Below are positions 22,118 to 34,445 of a stretch of 64,000 bases of DNA, one piece after another. The translations under genes and the position numbers were made by a program. The stretch is from the NCBI GenBank assembly GCA_900491605.1, contig UESW01004760.1, positions 451,132 through 515,131 on the forward strand, read 5' to 3'. Positions within the stretch are counted from its first letter, which is position 1. Every line of letters starts with the position of its first letter. The notes beneath the pieces were generated by a model. The model searched no databases. It saw only the letters and a list, made by a program, of their open reading frames with translations, and was not told where the DNA came from. The stretch is from Calamus simplicifolius (taxonomy: Eukaryota; Streptophyta; Magnoliopsida; Arecales; Arecaceae).

Positions 22118-22854
22118 GGATTTGTTTGGTAGCCGGTAATCTATCCATATTATCAATAATTTAAAAGGGGCGCATTAGATAACTATATTTGGTACATATT
22201 TTGAATGATAATCTATCTTGTAGTGGTAATCTGGATTATCTCATGAAAGGTAATCTAGATTATCTTAGTAAAAGGGTGGTTATCCACATTATCAAAAATG
22301 TGATAATCTGATAAATTTTTTTTAACAAAATTATCCTTTCTTCATTTGATTGCTCTCTACTTGCATCCTCCTCTATCGACCTCGCTAGAACCTCCATGTC
22401 AAAGTTAAAGTCCCAAGCCATATCGAAGAAGAGTTGGAACCTTTGTGTCAAAGTCAAAGTCTTGAGCCATATCCTCTTCTGCGGCAGAGTCGGATCACGG
22501 ATCTTGGCCACCCAGTGGCCCCATGCCATGAAACTTCTTTCGATCGGTGACCTTTCATCGGCCACTTCGAATATTATTTATAAATACATTTTTTTTAAAA
22601 TATTATCATTTATAAATACATTTTTTAAAATCAAATATATAATATATATATATTTTAATAAAATTTAATTTAGAGGTATTTTAAGAATTTGATGCTATAT
22701 GATTAGTATATGTTTGTCATACCAAACACAGTATTGTAGCATTACCTGTGTATATCAATTATAGTAATCAACATTACTGATAATCTATTAAGTAGTAATC
22801 TATCTTATAGGTAATCTATATTATATCATTCAGAATTATGCACTAAACGCAACC
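22118..22854. mobile_element. TIR-type element, copy 1 (737 bp), inside gypsy remnant
   Basis: The left end GGATTTGTTTGGTA and the right end (read inward) GGTTGCGTTTAGTG form degenerate terminal inverted repeats. Internal motifs GATAATCTATCTTGTAG and GGTAATCTAGATTATC repeat near both ends. Copy 2 at 23369-23966 shares this structure. The middle (22330-22570) is GC-richer than the rest and absent from copy 2. No convincing target duplication was found, so the superfamily is not assigned. Confidence 0.55.
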
Positions 22855-23368
22855 TGAAGGACATCATCAGGGAGATCTATGATGAACTGCATGGCTCTCA
22901 CATGAGTGATCATATTTGGTAAGAAAAATCATGCAGTTTGCTTCAAGATGACCAAGGGACATGAGTACTGCTAATTCACAGAACTTGCTATATATGTCAA
23001 ATCCATGCTAATCAAATTCGTAAACCATCCTATGAATTCTATGTTGTGCCAACACCCTAGCCTTCTGCAACATTGGGATCCGACGAGATTAAGAAGATAA
23101 ATTCGAAAAGCATCCAATAGACACAAACTCATCCGCATTGCTATTGTTCACTGCACTAAATGAATCGAAGTAGCATCTTACAAGACAGTTACTGTAGCTA
23201 CATTTTACAAGATTCAAGATTGCGAATTGTCCAAGCAGTACCATGACAAGCATCACCCTCGTATATTGCCAAGGAATAAATGAGGCAGTCAAAGCAGCCG
23301 GCTAGAATCTTCAGTAGAGGTTGCCATCCAATAAGAAGATGGTCACCATCCATATATATTGTTCTTGA

Positions 23369-23966
23369 TGTTGCATTTGATAGCCGATAATCTGGATAGA
23401 TTATCGGTAATTTAAATTGAACTCATTGGTATATATTTTTAATGATAATCTATCTTGTAGTAATAATCTAGATTATTTTTTATGAGGTAATCCAGATTAT
23501 GAGGTTATTATCGATATTACCGAAGATGGTGTAATCTAATAATTTTGTTTTTAACAAATTACCCTTGCACCTTTCTCTTCAGCAAAATAAAATCATCTCC
23601 TTTTCTTTCGTGAAAACAAAATCATTCTCTTCTCTTCCATGAAAATAAAATCATCCCTTTCAAACGCTGCTTTGCTTATCCTTTTATCAAATTTAGACAT
23701 TGTCATTTATAAATGTAATTTTTTCAAATTAAATGGATTATAGTCTATAAATTTTTAATATATTTAATTTAGGAGTATTTTGAGAATTTGATGTATATGA
23801 CTGGTAATCTATTTATCATATCAAATATAGTAATCAATATTATTGCAATATTACAAGTGTATACCAAACATAGTAATCAATATTACTGATAAATTATCCA
23901 ATGATAATCTATCTTGTAGGCAATCCATATTATCATTCAGGATTGCCTGACGTACCAAACACAACC
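23369..23966. mobile_element. TIR-type element, copy 2 (598 bp), inside gypsy remnant
   Basis: The ends TGTTGCATTTGATA and, inward from the right, GGTTGTGTTTGGTA match the termini of copy 1, as do internal GATAATCTATCTTGTAG repeats. The insertion lies within the integrase core: core sequence resumes directly after it. The middle part is an AT-rich segment with repeated AAAATAAAATCAT words. Confidence 0.6.
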
Positions 23967-24345
23967 TAAGGGTATTGGTCCAGGCTTCAACTAGGATAAC
24001 AACTTAGTATTTCACTTATAGAATGCAGGTTGTAGTAGTAATAGAGCTTGACATACCATCTATGTCCAATTGGAATCAGAGGTTGATGGAGTAGAAATGT
24101 CACGCATGGTGTTACTAGCAAGAGGGTCGCTCCAACGAAGGTTAGAATTGAAGATGTAGTCTTGGTGAAAATTCAAGTACCTAGATTAAAGAAATTTCGA
24201 CCTACTTGATACGGTCCATTTGTGGTTAAAATCTATTTTAAAAATGCCCTCCACCTTAATAATTTAGAAGGAAATGAACTCTATAATCCACCTTAATAAT
24301 GCTGATCATGCCAAAAAGAAATACTTCACTAGGAATAATAAAAAA

Positions 24346-26607
24346 ATTTACGAAATATCTTTGCCCGAAGATAATGCATTTGATTGATTAAGTCTTTTTT
24401 CTAAAAATTAAAATCAAAGAACATTATACCTTTGCTAACCTCAAGGCGAGTATGTGTGAACCTTTTTTCTGGAACTTATAACCTACAAAAGACGATCCAA
24501 ATTTAAATTCCCCAACAGCTAAAAGTAAAGGGAACAAACGAAGGGGAAAATAGAAAAGTGTAAAAAGAAAACGTGAGTTCAAAAGTATGCTAAGGGCAAG
24601 ATCCGTTTCATGACGGACAGGGATGGCAACGGTCCTTGTCCGTTAGAAATTTTTTTTTTAAACGGATACCTGTTTAGCTATTTATATAATAAATAAATAA
24701 ACTTATTTTATTAAATTTATAATTTATTAAAATTTTAAAAAATATAAATAAAAAGTTTAATTTTAATGTTCAATACAGTTGCAGGAAAGAATATATATAT
24801 ATAATTTAAATATATTATATTAAAGCTAACGGAATGAATGAAGCCTGTTTAGCTATTAATGGCTATTTATCTGTTAAGATCAAAGATATCTCGATTCATT
24901 AGAATGGTACTGATTTCATAAACTACAAAATAGAAAAAATTATCTGACCTACACTAGGGGGCATAAGTAACTACTCGAGTCATTCCAAGAAATTATGGTC
25001 TTCCGTGATCATCAACCAAAAAAATAAAAAATCTCCTTGACCCTTTACGTATCCTTCTTTTTGTTTAACCTCAAAACCCGGAACCATGCTACAACCTAAT
25101 AAAGGCTTCTGTAATATTTTTTTAATTACCAATTCCTGATTATATACATAACACCAAAATGACCAATAGCCGAAGGAAGGAATGGATTGCTCTTTCCAAA
25201 TCCCCATTAACACCATAACCTGTCCCTAGAGGAGTTCTACACCAACTACTCCCGGAGTCATGCAAAAAAGGAAGAAGAATGTAAAGAAAAGTGAAAAAAA
25301 TGACAAAAAGAATAGAGGAAATGGTAAAAGAAATAGGGCAATCTTAGTGATCAAAACCCAAAAGGATGCCAAGGAAACACAATGACAACCAAAAATGGCC
25401 ACTGTTCCCGTGGGCAAATATAAGAAAAGAACTCTGAGTTTAGTGAAAATCTAAAAAAACATTTTACTCCAAGGAATACATAGTTAACCTATATATAGAA
25501 ATGCAAAACAGTCCTGAGGATCGAAATGGACTACTATTTAGACCATCGTCACACCAAAAATCTCAATGGTCTATCCAGTGGCTAATTAAAATCTTAGAAA
25601 CTAAGAAAAAACTTACATTAAAGTTGTGAGTAAATCTTTGTTACTTGCTATATGTCATCAAATCTTTCTTACTTGCTAGAAGTCATACTTCATTTTTCTA
25701 ACAAGTATAAAATTAAAAATCTAAGTATGAGAAAGATAAATCAATTATACACCAATAAGTGCATAAAAGTAAATGTGCAAGAACAAATGAAGCACGACAA
25801 ATTTTAGAATAGTTCGATACCTCTTGCCTATATCTACTGTCCTGTATACCTTCCTTAAGGTTTCTACTATATCGATCCTTATAAAATGGGTGAAAATCAA
25901 ATTCTTGTACCATTTGTTTTTACTAAACTTATGAGAAACCCTTATAATCCTTTTCATGAGCCTATAAAATTAACCCTCACTTTTCTTTTTACGGGCTAAT
26001 AAAGAACTCTACATCCTCCTGAACTAGAGAAGGAACAATAATCACTCCCTCAGGAAATGAAGATTTATAAATAAAATACTAAGCATGAATTGGAAGCATT
26101 TGCACTCAAAGCTTAAGAACAATCTTTATACAGGGATTTTTTTAATAATTTCTCACTCAATCCAATCCCTAATCTATACTTAAAAATATGTCTAAGCCCT
26201 TAATTTTTAGATAAAACAAAAAACTAACCATTAGCATCTAAGGGTGCAACTCAATGGTCAAATATTTTGACCATTATTGCTACCAGAAGGTTGATCGGTT
26301 CGTTGATTTCAGGAATAAGGTTGGTTGAAAGGCTGCTGGATCAGTAGCCTACGGCTGGGTCAACCATCCTTGACATCTCTCTTTTACTAAGTTTTATAAT
26401 ATTTATCCTTAGGAACATGAAAATTATGACTTGAGAATTTTCTTTAGATTCTTTAGATGGCAACCAAATTAAAGCTCTTGCATAAGGTAAAGAAGAATAA
26501 ACCTTCCTCGCTTTTTATAGGCATCAAGGGGAGGTGTGGGCAGAAAATTTTGCACCCAAACTACCAGCACCAAGCTACCATATGGCACCCATCGGTGGCT
26601 GTTAATG
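24346..26607. other. AT-rich unassigned DNA
   Basis: This probably includes the tail of the gypsy remnant, but I recognise no LTR. Short frames at 24980-25216 and 25713-25957 have no recognisable product. A GGATGGCAAC-type transposon-end word lies near 24620 without a partner. Confidence 0.35.
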
Positions 26608-26612
26608 ATGGG

Positions 26613-26972
26613 TGTTAAAAAAAACACTTAGGTCGGATCCACTAATGATGGATCAAACCCAACTCAAATACATTCACTTATCCAATGGTTAACAACCGCA
26701 AAAGGTAATGGGTAGTTGTGAAAATTAACACAAGAAAAAGCGGTCTCGGTTATGAAATGAGGGGGATCGACGGTTGTTTTTCAAAAGATAAGATTCTTCT
26801 TTTTGAAAAAGAAAAACTAGAGAGATAATCACAGGGGCATTTAACCTGTGAAAAATAAAGTATGGTTCATCTTGTAATCATACTTTTGGATCAGACAAGA
26901 TTATAGGAGAGAGAGGGCGAACACGATCCACTTCATCAAACAAGGTTTGATTTCAAATTATTTTTATTAACA
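26613..26972 (+). repeat. LTR 1 of three-LTR element
   Basis: 360 bp, TGTTAAAA...TTAACA, preceded by the target duplication ATGGG. Followed one base later by a primer-binding site with one mismatch (TGGTATCATAGCC). Confidence 0.92.
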
Positions 26973-27175
26973 ATGGTATCATAGCCATTGGTTCCAGTTC
27001 TCTTTCTCATATTATTAGCATGCTTTCATAATTAGTTTGCTTAAACTCTGGACTTAAGTCTGTACGATATTGAAGTTATTTAACGAATAAGACATGTGCT
27101 CTCTTAAGGAGAAGGCGATATTGTAGCATATGATTCATACCATATGTGCTTAAAAGGACAAAGGCTTAGTAGGAG

Positions 27176-27261
27176 AATAGATCCCTGCTTTTCTACTATG
27201 CGAGGCCCTTGAGATCATTGGATCTCAAGGGCCTCGCATAGTGGAGAAGCAGGGATCTATT
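27176..27261 (+). repeat. 41-bp hairpin in internal region 1
   Basis: The left arm 27176-27216 and the right arm 27221-27261 are reverse complements at 39 of 41 positions around the 4-nt loop ATTG. In RNA both exceptions would be G-U pairs. The homologous site in internal 2 (28487-28506) has only the 8-bp core TTGAGATC/GATCTCAA with the same loop. Directly after the hairpin, about 27275-27370 repeats the start of the internal region (26984-27080). Confidence 0.92.
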
Positions 27262-27883
27262 AGCATGCTACCTATAAGCCATTGGTTTTAGTTCTCTTTA
27301 TCGTATTATTAGCATGCTTTCGTAATTAGTTTGCTTAAAATTAGACTTAAGTCTGTATGATGTTATCTGCTTTTCTACTATAATTTCATAATTATTAGCT
27401 CAAAAATTTTAATTTAGTGTTGCTACTTTAGCGTGCTACCTATAAGCCATGGATGATTCGGTTTAAAAGGACACGTCTAGGAAAGCAGCTAATTAGAGTT
27501 GAAGAGTTACTAGTTGAAAAGAAAGACTACTCTTATTGACATCCGTACATATATTCATTGGCTGACCAATTATGTTGCATGTTTAAGGTGCGTATCATAG
27601 TTGTAATTACATTGTAATGAAAGTAGTTAAGCATGTTCTTGTTGATTGATTAATAGAGGGATCAGAGATGCTTGAACTGATGAAATAAAGAGGGAGTCTG
27701 AGGTACTACAAGATACTGTGGTGAGTCTCTTTTTTTTTTTGACGAGTGACTATGCATTTCTAACCGATACATAGCGATATGCTCGAGTATTCTTGCGGGT
27801 CACACGAGTTACTTGCCTTAGTATAAAGTGATTGGTATATTGAGGTTATGGTGATTCGGGTCTAAGTTGACTCCGTCACGTGC

Positions 27884-27893
27884 AAGTGGGAGA
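27884..27893 (+). other. Polypurine tract before LTR 2
   Basis: AAGTGGGAGA directly precedes the TG of LTR 2. The equivalent before LTR 3 is degenerate (GAATGGAAGA). Confidence 0.7.
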
Positions 27894-28250
27894 TGTTAAA
27901 AAAAAAATACTTAGGTTGAATCTGCCCATGATGGGTCAAACCCAATCCAATTATATACACTTACCCAATGGTTAACAACCGCAAGGGTAGTGAGTGGTTG
28001 TGAAAATTGACACAAGAAAATGAGGTCTCGGTTATGAAATGAGAGGGATCAACGGTTGTTTTCAGATGATAAGACTCTTCCTCTTGAAAAAGAAAAACTA
28101 GAAAGACAATCACAGGGGCATTTAACCTATAAAAAATAAAGTGTAGTTCATCTTGTAATCATACTTGGATCAGACAAGATCATAGAAGAGAGAGGTGAAC
28201 ATGATCCACTTCATCAAATAAGATTTGATTTCAAATTATTTTTATTAACA
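27894..28250 (+). repeat. LTR 2 (central) of three-LTR element
   Basis: 357 bp, shared by the two internal regions. Followed by the intact primer-binding site at 28252-28264. Confidence 0.92.
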
Positions 28251-28251
28251 A

Positions 28252-28264
28252 TGGTATCAGAGCC
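28252..28264 (+). other. Initiator-Met primer-binding site after LTR 2
   Basis: TGGTATCAGAGCC is an exact match to the usual site complementary to initiator methionine tRNA, one base after the LTR end. Confidence 0.85.
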
Positions 28265-29026
28265 ATTGGTTTTAGTTCTCTTTCTCGTATTATTAGCATG
28301 CTTTCATAATTAGTTTGCTTAAAATCTGGACTTAAGTCTGTACGATGTTAAAGTTACTGAACGAATAAGACATGTGCTTTCTTAAGGAAAAGGTAACATC
28401 GTAGCATATGATTCATACCACATGTGCTTAAAAGGACAAAGGGTTAATAGGAGAATAGATCCTTACTTCCCTACTATGCGAGATTCTTGAGATCATTGGA
28501 TCTCAAATTCGTTACCCTTATTGAAATTTTGGCAGTAGCTCAAAATTTTTAATTTAGTGTTGCTAACATGCTACCTATAAACTGTGGATGATTCGGTTTA
28601 GGGGTACTTCTAGGAAAGTAGCTAATTGAAGTTGAAGAGTTACTAGTTGAAAAGGAAGATTACTCTTATTGACATCCGTATATGTATTCATTGGCCAACC
28701 AATTATGCTACCTATTTAAGGTGAGTATCATAATTATGATTACATTGTAATGAAAGTGGTTAAGCATGTTCTTGTTGATTGATTAATAGAGGGATAAGAA
28801 ATGCTTGAACCGATGAAATAGAGATGGAGTCTAGGGTACTGCAAGATATTGTGGTGAGTCTCTTTCTTTTTTTGATGAGTGATTATGTATTTCTAACCGA
28901 TACATAGCGATATGCTCGAGTATTCTTGTGGGTCACACGAGTTAATTGCCTTAGTATGAAGTGATTGGTATATTGAGGTTATGGTGATTTGGGTCAAAGT
29001 TGACACCGTCACATGCGAATGGAAGA

Positions 29027-29430
29027 TGTTAAAAAAAATACTTGAGTTGGATCTGCCCATGATGGGTCAAACCCGACCCGAATACATCCACTTACTCAAT
29101 GGTTAACAACCGCAAGGGATAGTGGATGGTTGTGAAAACTGACACAAGAGAAAGGGGTCTCGGTTATGAAATAAGGGGATCGACGGTTATTTTTTAGAAT
29201 ATAAGATTCTTTCTTTTGAAAAAAAAAACTAGAGAGACAATCATAGGGCATTTAACCTGTGAAAAACAAAGTGTGGTTCATCTTATAATCATACTTTAAT
29301 TAAGCAAGATCATAGAAAAGAGAGGGCGAATACGATCCACTTCATCAAAAAAGCAAGATCATAGGAGAGAGAGGGCGAGCACGATTCACTTCATCAAACA
29401 AGGTTTGATTTCAAATTATTTTTATTAACA
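29027..29430 (+). repeat. LTR 3 of three-LTR element, with internal 49-bp duplication
   Basis: 404 bp, 44-47 bp longer than the others. A segment beginning AAGCAAGATCATAG is repeated in tandem (29302-29350 and 29351-29399). Followed by the target duplication ATGGG at 29431. Confidence 0.9.
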
Positions 29431-29435
29431 ATGGG

Positions 29436-30100
29436 CTATCCTATTGAATGTCATGCTCGACCTTTTAAGTGACAAAGTGACCAGACTAACTTTTAAGATA
29501 ACTTATCATAATGCCTAATAATCATGTTTTATGAATTATAATGGTCATTAAATGAGCAAAGTATGAAACAATACATTAAACTTTTTGGATAAATCATTAA
29601 AGCTTGTGTTAATTTTTGAGTTTTCTCTCTCAAAAATTGAGGCAAACTAGCTTGACTTAGTTTGGATGAACTTTTCAAGCTAACAAACTAGTTCAGCTTG
29701 GTTCGATCTAACATTGAAATAAAATTAGTAATGAGTTCTCTTCAACTTGGTACGAACCTGATGAATTACCAACTAGTAAAGGTAGTCTATTTTTCAAAAA
29801 TATATTTCAATGATTTATAAATTAAAACATAGCTATCCAGTCCCCTTAAATATTTGAGCTGAACTGCGCCTAGATTGGCCAAAATGATCAATCATAGTAA
29901 TATTGAAAGAAAAATTCGAAGATGAGCTACCCAATGGCTCAATTATGTGAAAAAAGTTTCATAAGCCTAACACAAATTAGTCATATTAAAAGCAAAGCTA
30001 CTTTCTTGATTTGAGTATAGACTTAAACTTAACTCTTAAAAGTAAGGAACAAATGGTACAGATTCATCTAGCAAGTAAATCCTATGATAACATGTAGAAG
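29436..30100. other. AT-rich unassigned DNA
   Basis: No frame, repeat partner or RNA gene recognised. Confidence 0.4.
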
Positions 30101-30560
30101 TTGCACTTTAATATGATGAGAGAAAACCTTGATTAAGGAAAAGGATTCTCCTTCGTGATGCCCATCCTATTCAAATTTGATTAAGACTCTCCTTATACAC
30201 TCTCCTTAAATATATTAAATTCACCTACTAATTCTTATTAAGATATAGTCTCCTCAAGAATCAGGATATGATAAGAGCCATCCAATACAAGATTTTATCT
30301 TAAGATAAAATTCTTCCAGATGTTTATAAAAGCAGCCCAAATCACCCAAGATAAAAGGACCTAACTTTCTTCTTTCTCATTGCTCAAGTCCTAAGCTACC
30401 AATCCAAAATATTAGTGCTCTCTTTCTTCTCCACCTTTGGCTCACTTGAGCATCAAAAGGTTTTCCTTAGAGAAAAATTTCAAGTCCTTAACATTCGCTT
30501 TTTTTGAATGTTAGATTGCCGAAGAAGGTGCTCTACTGTGGAAAAAGAAATCTCATTCAT
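30101..30560 (+). repeat. Degenerate LTR related to Tat-type LTRs
   Basis: A TATA box (TATAAAAG at 30325) is followed by CACTTGAGCATCAAAAGG (30443). This resembles GACTTGAGCATCGAAGGG in the LTR of the Tat element (4392), with similar downstream spacing to TTTTCC. No second copy or target duplication is visible, so it is probably a fragment or a worn solo LTR. Confidence 0.4.
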
Positions 30561-30853
30561 TAGCATGAAAACCAAAAAGAAAAAGAAAAAGAAAAAGAGA
30601 TGCAAAATGTTTGAATTGAGAAGGCATTAAGATTTTGCTAAAACGTATAGTGGCTTAAAGCTATAAGATATCTAACTTAGACACATTGATTTTTTTTTTT
30701 AAGGCAAGGGATGGTGTTCTTAGTTGGAGATAGATTCCATGCATTCTAACCCTACCTAGCTAAAGGTTGGCGATTGGCACGCATACCCAAAACTACATGC
30801 TAGCATTCCTAATCAAGTTCCACGCTTAAGCTCAAAGCAGTGAGTTGGATTCT

Positions 30854-32951
30854 TTTTGGAATATGTACCTATAAACAAATGAGATGTATTATTTACTGAT
30901 TAATTTAAGAATTTTTTAATAATATTTTTGCATGCATATTTTGATGCTTTATAAATATCAAAAATTCTTGAATTATTTAATTGTTACTTTAAATATGTAT
31001 ATAAGTAATATAAACAAAGGATAATATTAAGTAAAATAATCTAAATCAATCCATAATTATAAATTAAAGTTAGAATTTTAAATTTAAAATTACTAGCGTG
31101 GTTCATTACATTCTAAATGAAACGATCTTATCCTGATCGTTGATAATGGGATTATCGGAATGAAAGTACTTTATATAATTTGATTATATAGGACTGAAAT
31201 GTGATTAATTATGAATCTTTAATAATTTTATTATTAAAATAGAGCATTCAAAATTAATCAATGATGGTCATATATGAATAAATCTTAATTTGAGTAATTA
31301 ATAGACTTCTATTTATTGTATTATATTTTTGACATACTGAGTAATGATACAGAAACATAGTATCAAATTCTTGGTATATTAAACATATAATAAATAGCCA
31401 AAAATATTAATATACAAGATAAAATTTATTTCTTTGCAAAGAAGTCAATGAACGATTTCAATAAGTGTTGATTCGGGGCTTGAATAATAAGAGCACTCAA
31501 TTTATAATTAGATCATAAATGTACTATTCATTAGAGAATAAATGGTACTAGGAGAAATATGTAATTAAAGAGGTTAAAGAAAAATATCTATCTTTAATTA
31601 TGAACTGTTTATGGAGTATTGATTTATATATAGTAACTATATCAATGGATAATTTAAATTCTTTTGAGCATAATTAATTTTATAATTTTGAGAGTGGATT
31701 TCTAAGTTTTTAGTGAAGTAATTTAAAATTAATAATTTTAATATTTTATTAAGGTATTAATTAAATATCAAATTATTGAAGCTTAAAATTATAATATCCA
31801 TAGTTCCTCTCAACAGCTCCATTAAAATTATATGAACTATATGATATATTGGGTTGAATTATTAATTTAAAATTAAGAATTCTAAATTAATTTTCATATA
31901 AAAATTAACTGGATTAATTTTTATTTTAAATAATATGATTATTTTAAATTAAAAAAATACATCATAGGCATGTTCTACAAGGAGAGTCCATGTAAAAGTT
32001 ATTTGATTATTGAAGAAATATATAGAATTATGAAAAAGATTTTTTCTCTTCCACATCATCTCAGGTTAAAGATATCAAAAGAAACCTACAATGAGTTTGT
32101 TGGAGAGATTTATGGGATTATAGGAGAGATTTTCTCTCTCTTACATCATTCCACATTAAAGATATCAAAAGAAACCAATAATGGGTTTGTTGGAGAGATT
32201 TATGGGATTGTGGAAGAAATTTTCTCTCTTCCATCATTCCACATTAAAGATATCAAAAGAAACTAACAATAAAATTATGGAAGAGATTTTGTCTCTACCA
32301 CATCATCCCATGTTAAAGTAATTTTTAAGATTTGAAAGTTATTTAAAATTTTAATTAATTAAAAAGGTATGGTAGTTATTATTCTCTGGAGAATAAAAGA
32401 TTCATTAGAGAAAAATAATGTAATTTTTTTATCATCCAAAAAAAGGGGTTGTAGTTATTCTTCTTTGCAGAATAAAGGTTTGAGAAAAATAACATAACTA
32501 TTTTCCATCACCCATCAAGGGTCTTCTCCTTCATCTTCATTTGTCTCATGTGTTGAGAATACAAAGTGACTCAAAAAAAATTTTAATTGTGTGATCTCAA
32601 CCTAAATATGAATGCCTACTTGTTTGTGTTCATCATAAATTGAAGAACATTGGGAAAGATCTATGGTGATCAAAAGAATTTGATGATTTTAAGGTGGTGT
32701 TTGGTGATTCTAAGATGGTATGGTGGAGTTCAAGATATTCGTCATAATCGTATGAAAGTCAATTTCTTAATCTTCTTATTATTTTTATTATTAAATTAAT
32801 ATGAGTATAAATCATCAAATAATTTTTTTTTGTTAAAAAAATTGAGATATGCAATTTGATCCTTATCTCGCTTCCATAAATATTAAAATATGCGATTTGA
32901 TCCTTATTTGGCTTACGCAAATATTTCAAAATCAGTTTAAAATAACCAATA
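30854..32951 (+). repeat. 5' LTR of copia element
   Basis: Aligned with 38397-40322 by shared text such as ATGAGATG(T/C)ATTATTT, GATTCGGGGCTTGAAT and the end AAAATAACCAA. It contains more copies of an 87-bp tandem unit than the 3' LTR does. Confidence 0.88.
32005..32330 (+). repeat. 87-bp tandem units in copia 5' LTR
   Basis: A unit containing GGAGAGATTTATGGGATT, TTTTCTCTC and AAAGATATCAAAAGAAAC occurs about four times (near 32010, 32099, 32186 and 32274). The 3' LTR has two to three copies (39660-39860). The open frame through it is a by-product of the repeat. Confidence 0.85.
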
Positions 32952-32953
32952 AT

Positions 32954-32965
32954 TGATATCAGAGC
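32954..32965 (+). other. Copia primer-binding site
   Basis: TGATATCAGAGC, one change from the initiator-Met site TGGTATCAGAGC, three bases after the LTR end. Confidence 0.65.
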
Positions 32966-34445
32966 AGGCTATACCCGTATTAATTTAATAATTGATTATA
33001 TGATAATCATTATATGATTGGGTAGGCACTTATGCATTATGATATGTTTTTAATATTTTTATGATAATGAATGTATGTGCGAATGGATTGGTCGTAATTT
33101 TTTGGTTCCATGGAATCAATTATGTAATTTTTTCTTTTAATTAGATCAATTATATATAGGATTTATGATGTAATCTTCTATTTTTTTGATGAAGAAGAGT
33201 TCTTCATATTATTGAGAAAAGTTCTCAATCAATTCTTTTTTCTATCAATATCTTAAAGAGCCTCGTTCTTTAATCCAGTAAGTTCGGATCCAGCGATGGC
33301 TGAGGGGAATGCATGAGGCTGGTTTTAGTTTGGAAAAGTCTTTGTCATGGGCATGCAACATATACTTACCACCACTCATGAGGAGAAAATGGAGAATTAC
33401 AAAAAACCCAATTTATTATTATTATTATTTAATCTATTTTGGGTTGTAATTTTAGGATTCCATGGAACCCGGCCAAGTATTTTCATTTTACTTCTTATTA
33501 AATATTTTTATTATGTTAATAATAATTATATTGCCATGCATATAATAAGCCATATTAGATAGGAAAGTGCCTACCTATTTATTGTATGTCATGCATTCAA
33601 GCGCATTATTATTTTATTTTATTTTCTCTAAAAAGGTTTTAGTAAATTAAATTTAATGCACTTTGTAATAAATTTAGTGAGATTAAATTTGTAAATTAAT
33701 TTAGTAATTGGATTTGCAAAATTAGTGTGCTAAATGTGAAAATTTAAATTTAAGTGTTAGATTTTAAATTATCACATTTAACTTATTTTTATAATTTTAA
33801 AATATTTAAAATTATAAAATCTTGGTAATTTAAATTGTTTAAATTAACTAATGGCTTATGCAACAAGAGTTGTTTTATAAATAAAATACACTTTTGCAAA
33901 TAATGAGTAGGAGGGGTAATATGACAATATAAGCCCTTGGTCTCCATCGTTAGTACAACACCAAGAGTTATTAGTAGCTCCTCCACTATGATTTTGTTCT
34001 CCCTATGAAGGATGTCTACTAATAGCAATAACAAGGTTGTCTTCCATGAGATAGGAATTTAAGATGTATTTTTGAATTGACCTACCCAACGGTGGTAATT
34101 TCTAAGTTAAATCTTAAAAATCTGATAGATGGGTCACGCTCATAAAGAAATAATTAAATTAGTTAATTATTTTTTTGACCAAAATTTAATAAAATTAATG
34201 AGTATTTAAAATATAAGATATTTCGAGAGATACTTATTAATTGAGAAAGTCTCATTTTAATTAGCAAACCTATCCTACGGCGGTACTTAGTTGTAGAGAT
34301 TAAAATTTCTCAGGCCCTTTAAAGTAAATATTTTTTTATATATTTTAACATGTGCATTCATGCATCATATTTACTTTGCCTTAAATTGTATAATGATATT
34401 TATGTAATTATTTATTAAAAATATTTTTTATTTTTTTAGCAAATA
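32966..34445 (+). other. Long non-coding leader of copia element
   Basis: About 1.5 kb between the primer-binding site and gag, AT-rich, with no plausible gene. Short frames at 33347-33562 and 33789-34034 show no recognisable domain. Confidence 0.5.

Larger units (their letters stand above)
21600..24345 (+). pseudogene. Gypsy RNase H-integrase remnant interrupted by two insertions
   Basis: Broken plus-strand coding pieces keep the order of Ty3/gypsy pol. RNase H end: GLKTALDFDIKK near 21625 and RNHYVDALATLLT near 21805. Integrase zinc finger: IYDELHGSHMSDHIW (22876) with CYICQIHANQIRKP (near 22990). Start of the catalytic core: ASNRHKLIRIAIVHCTK (near 23112) and IEVASYKTVTVATFYKI. Late core: IELDIPSMSNWNQRL (near 24045). 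C-terminal domain: KKFRPT, YGPFVVKIYFKNALHL (near 24200) and NADHAKKKYFT (near 24300). Two related insertions (22118-22854 and 23369-23966) split it. Many stops show great age, and no LTRs are assigned. Confidence 0.8.
26613..29430 (+). mobile_element. Non-autonomous LTR retrotransposon with three LTRs
   Basis: The structure is LTR (26613-26972), internal 1, LTR (27894-28250), internal 2, LTR (29027-29430). All LTRs start TGTTAAAA and end TTATTAACA. The two internal regions (921 and 776 bp) are homologous and non-coding. The primer-binding site TGGTATCAGAGCC is perfect at 28252 and has one change at 26974. A polypurine tract AAGTGGGAGA precedes LTR 2. The whole block is flanked by the perfect 5-bp duplication ATGGG (26608-26612 and 29431-29435). 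With about 0.36-kb LTRs and under 1 kb of internal sequence it fits a TRIM-like element that depends on another element's proteins. Confidence 0.93.

Noticed and set aside
31970..32266. 98-codon frame with repeated peptide units
   Set aside because: It lies in the 87-bp tandem units of the copia 5' LTR and is not shared as an open frame by the 3' LTR.
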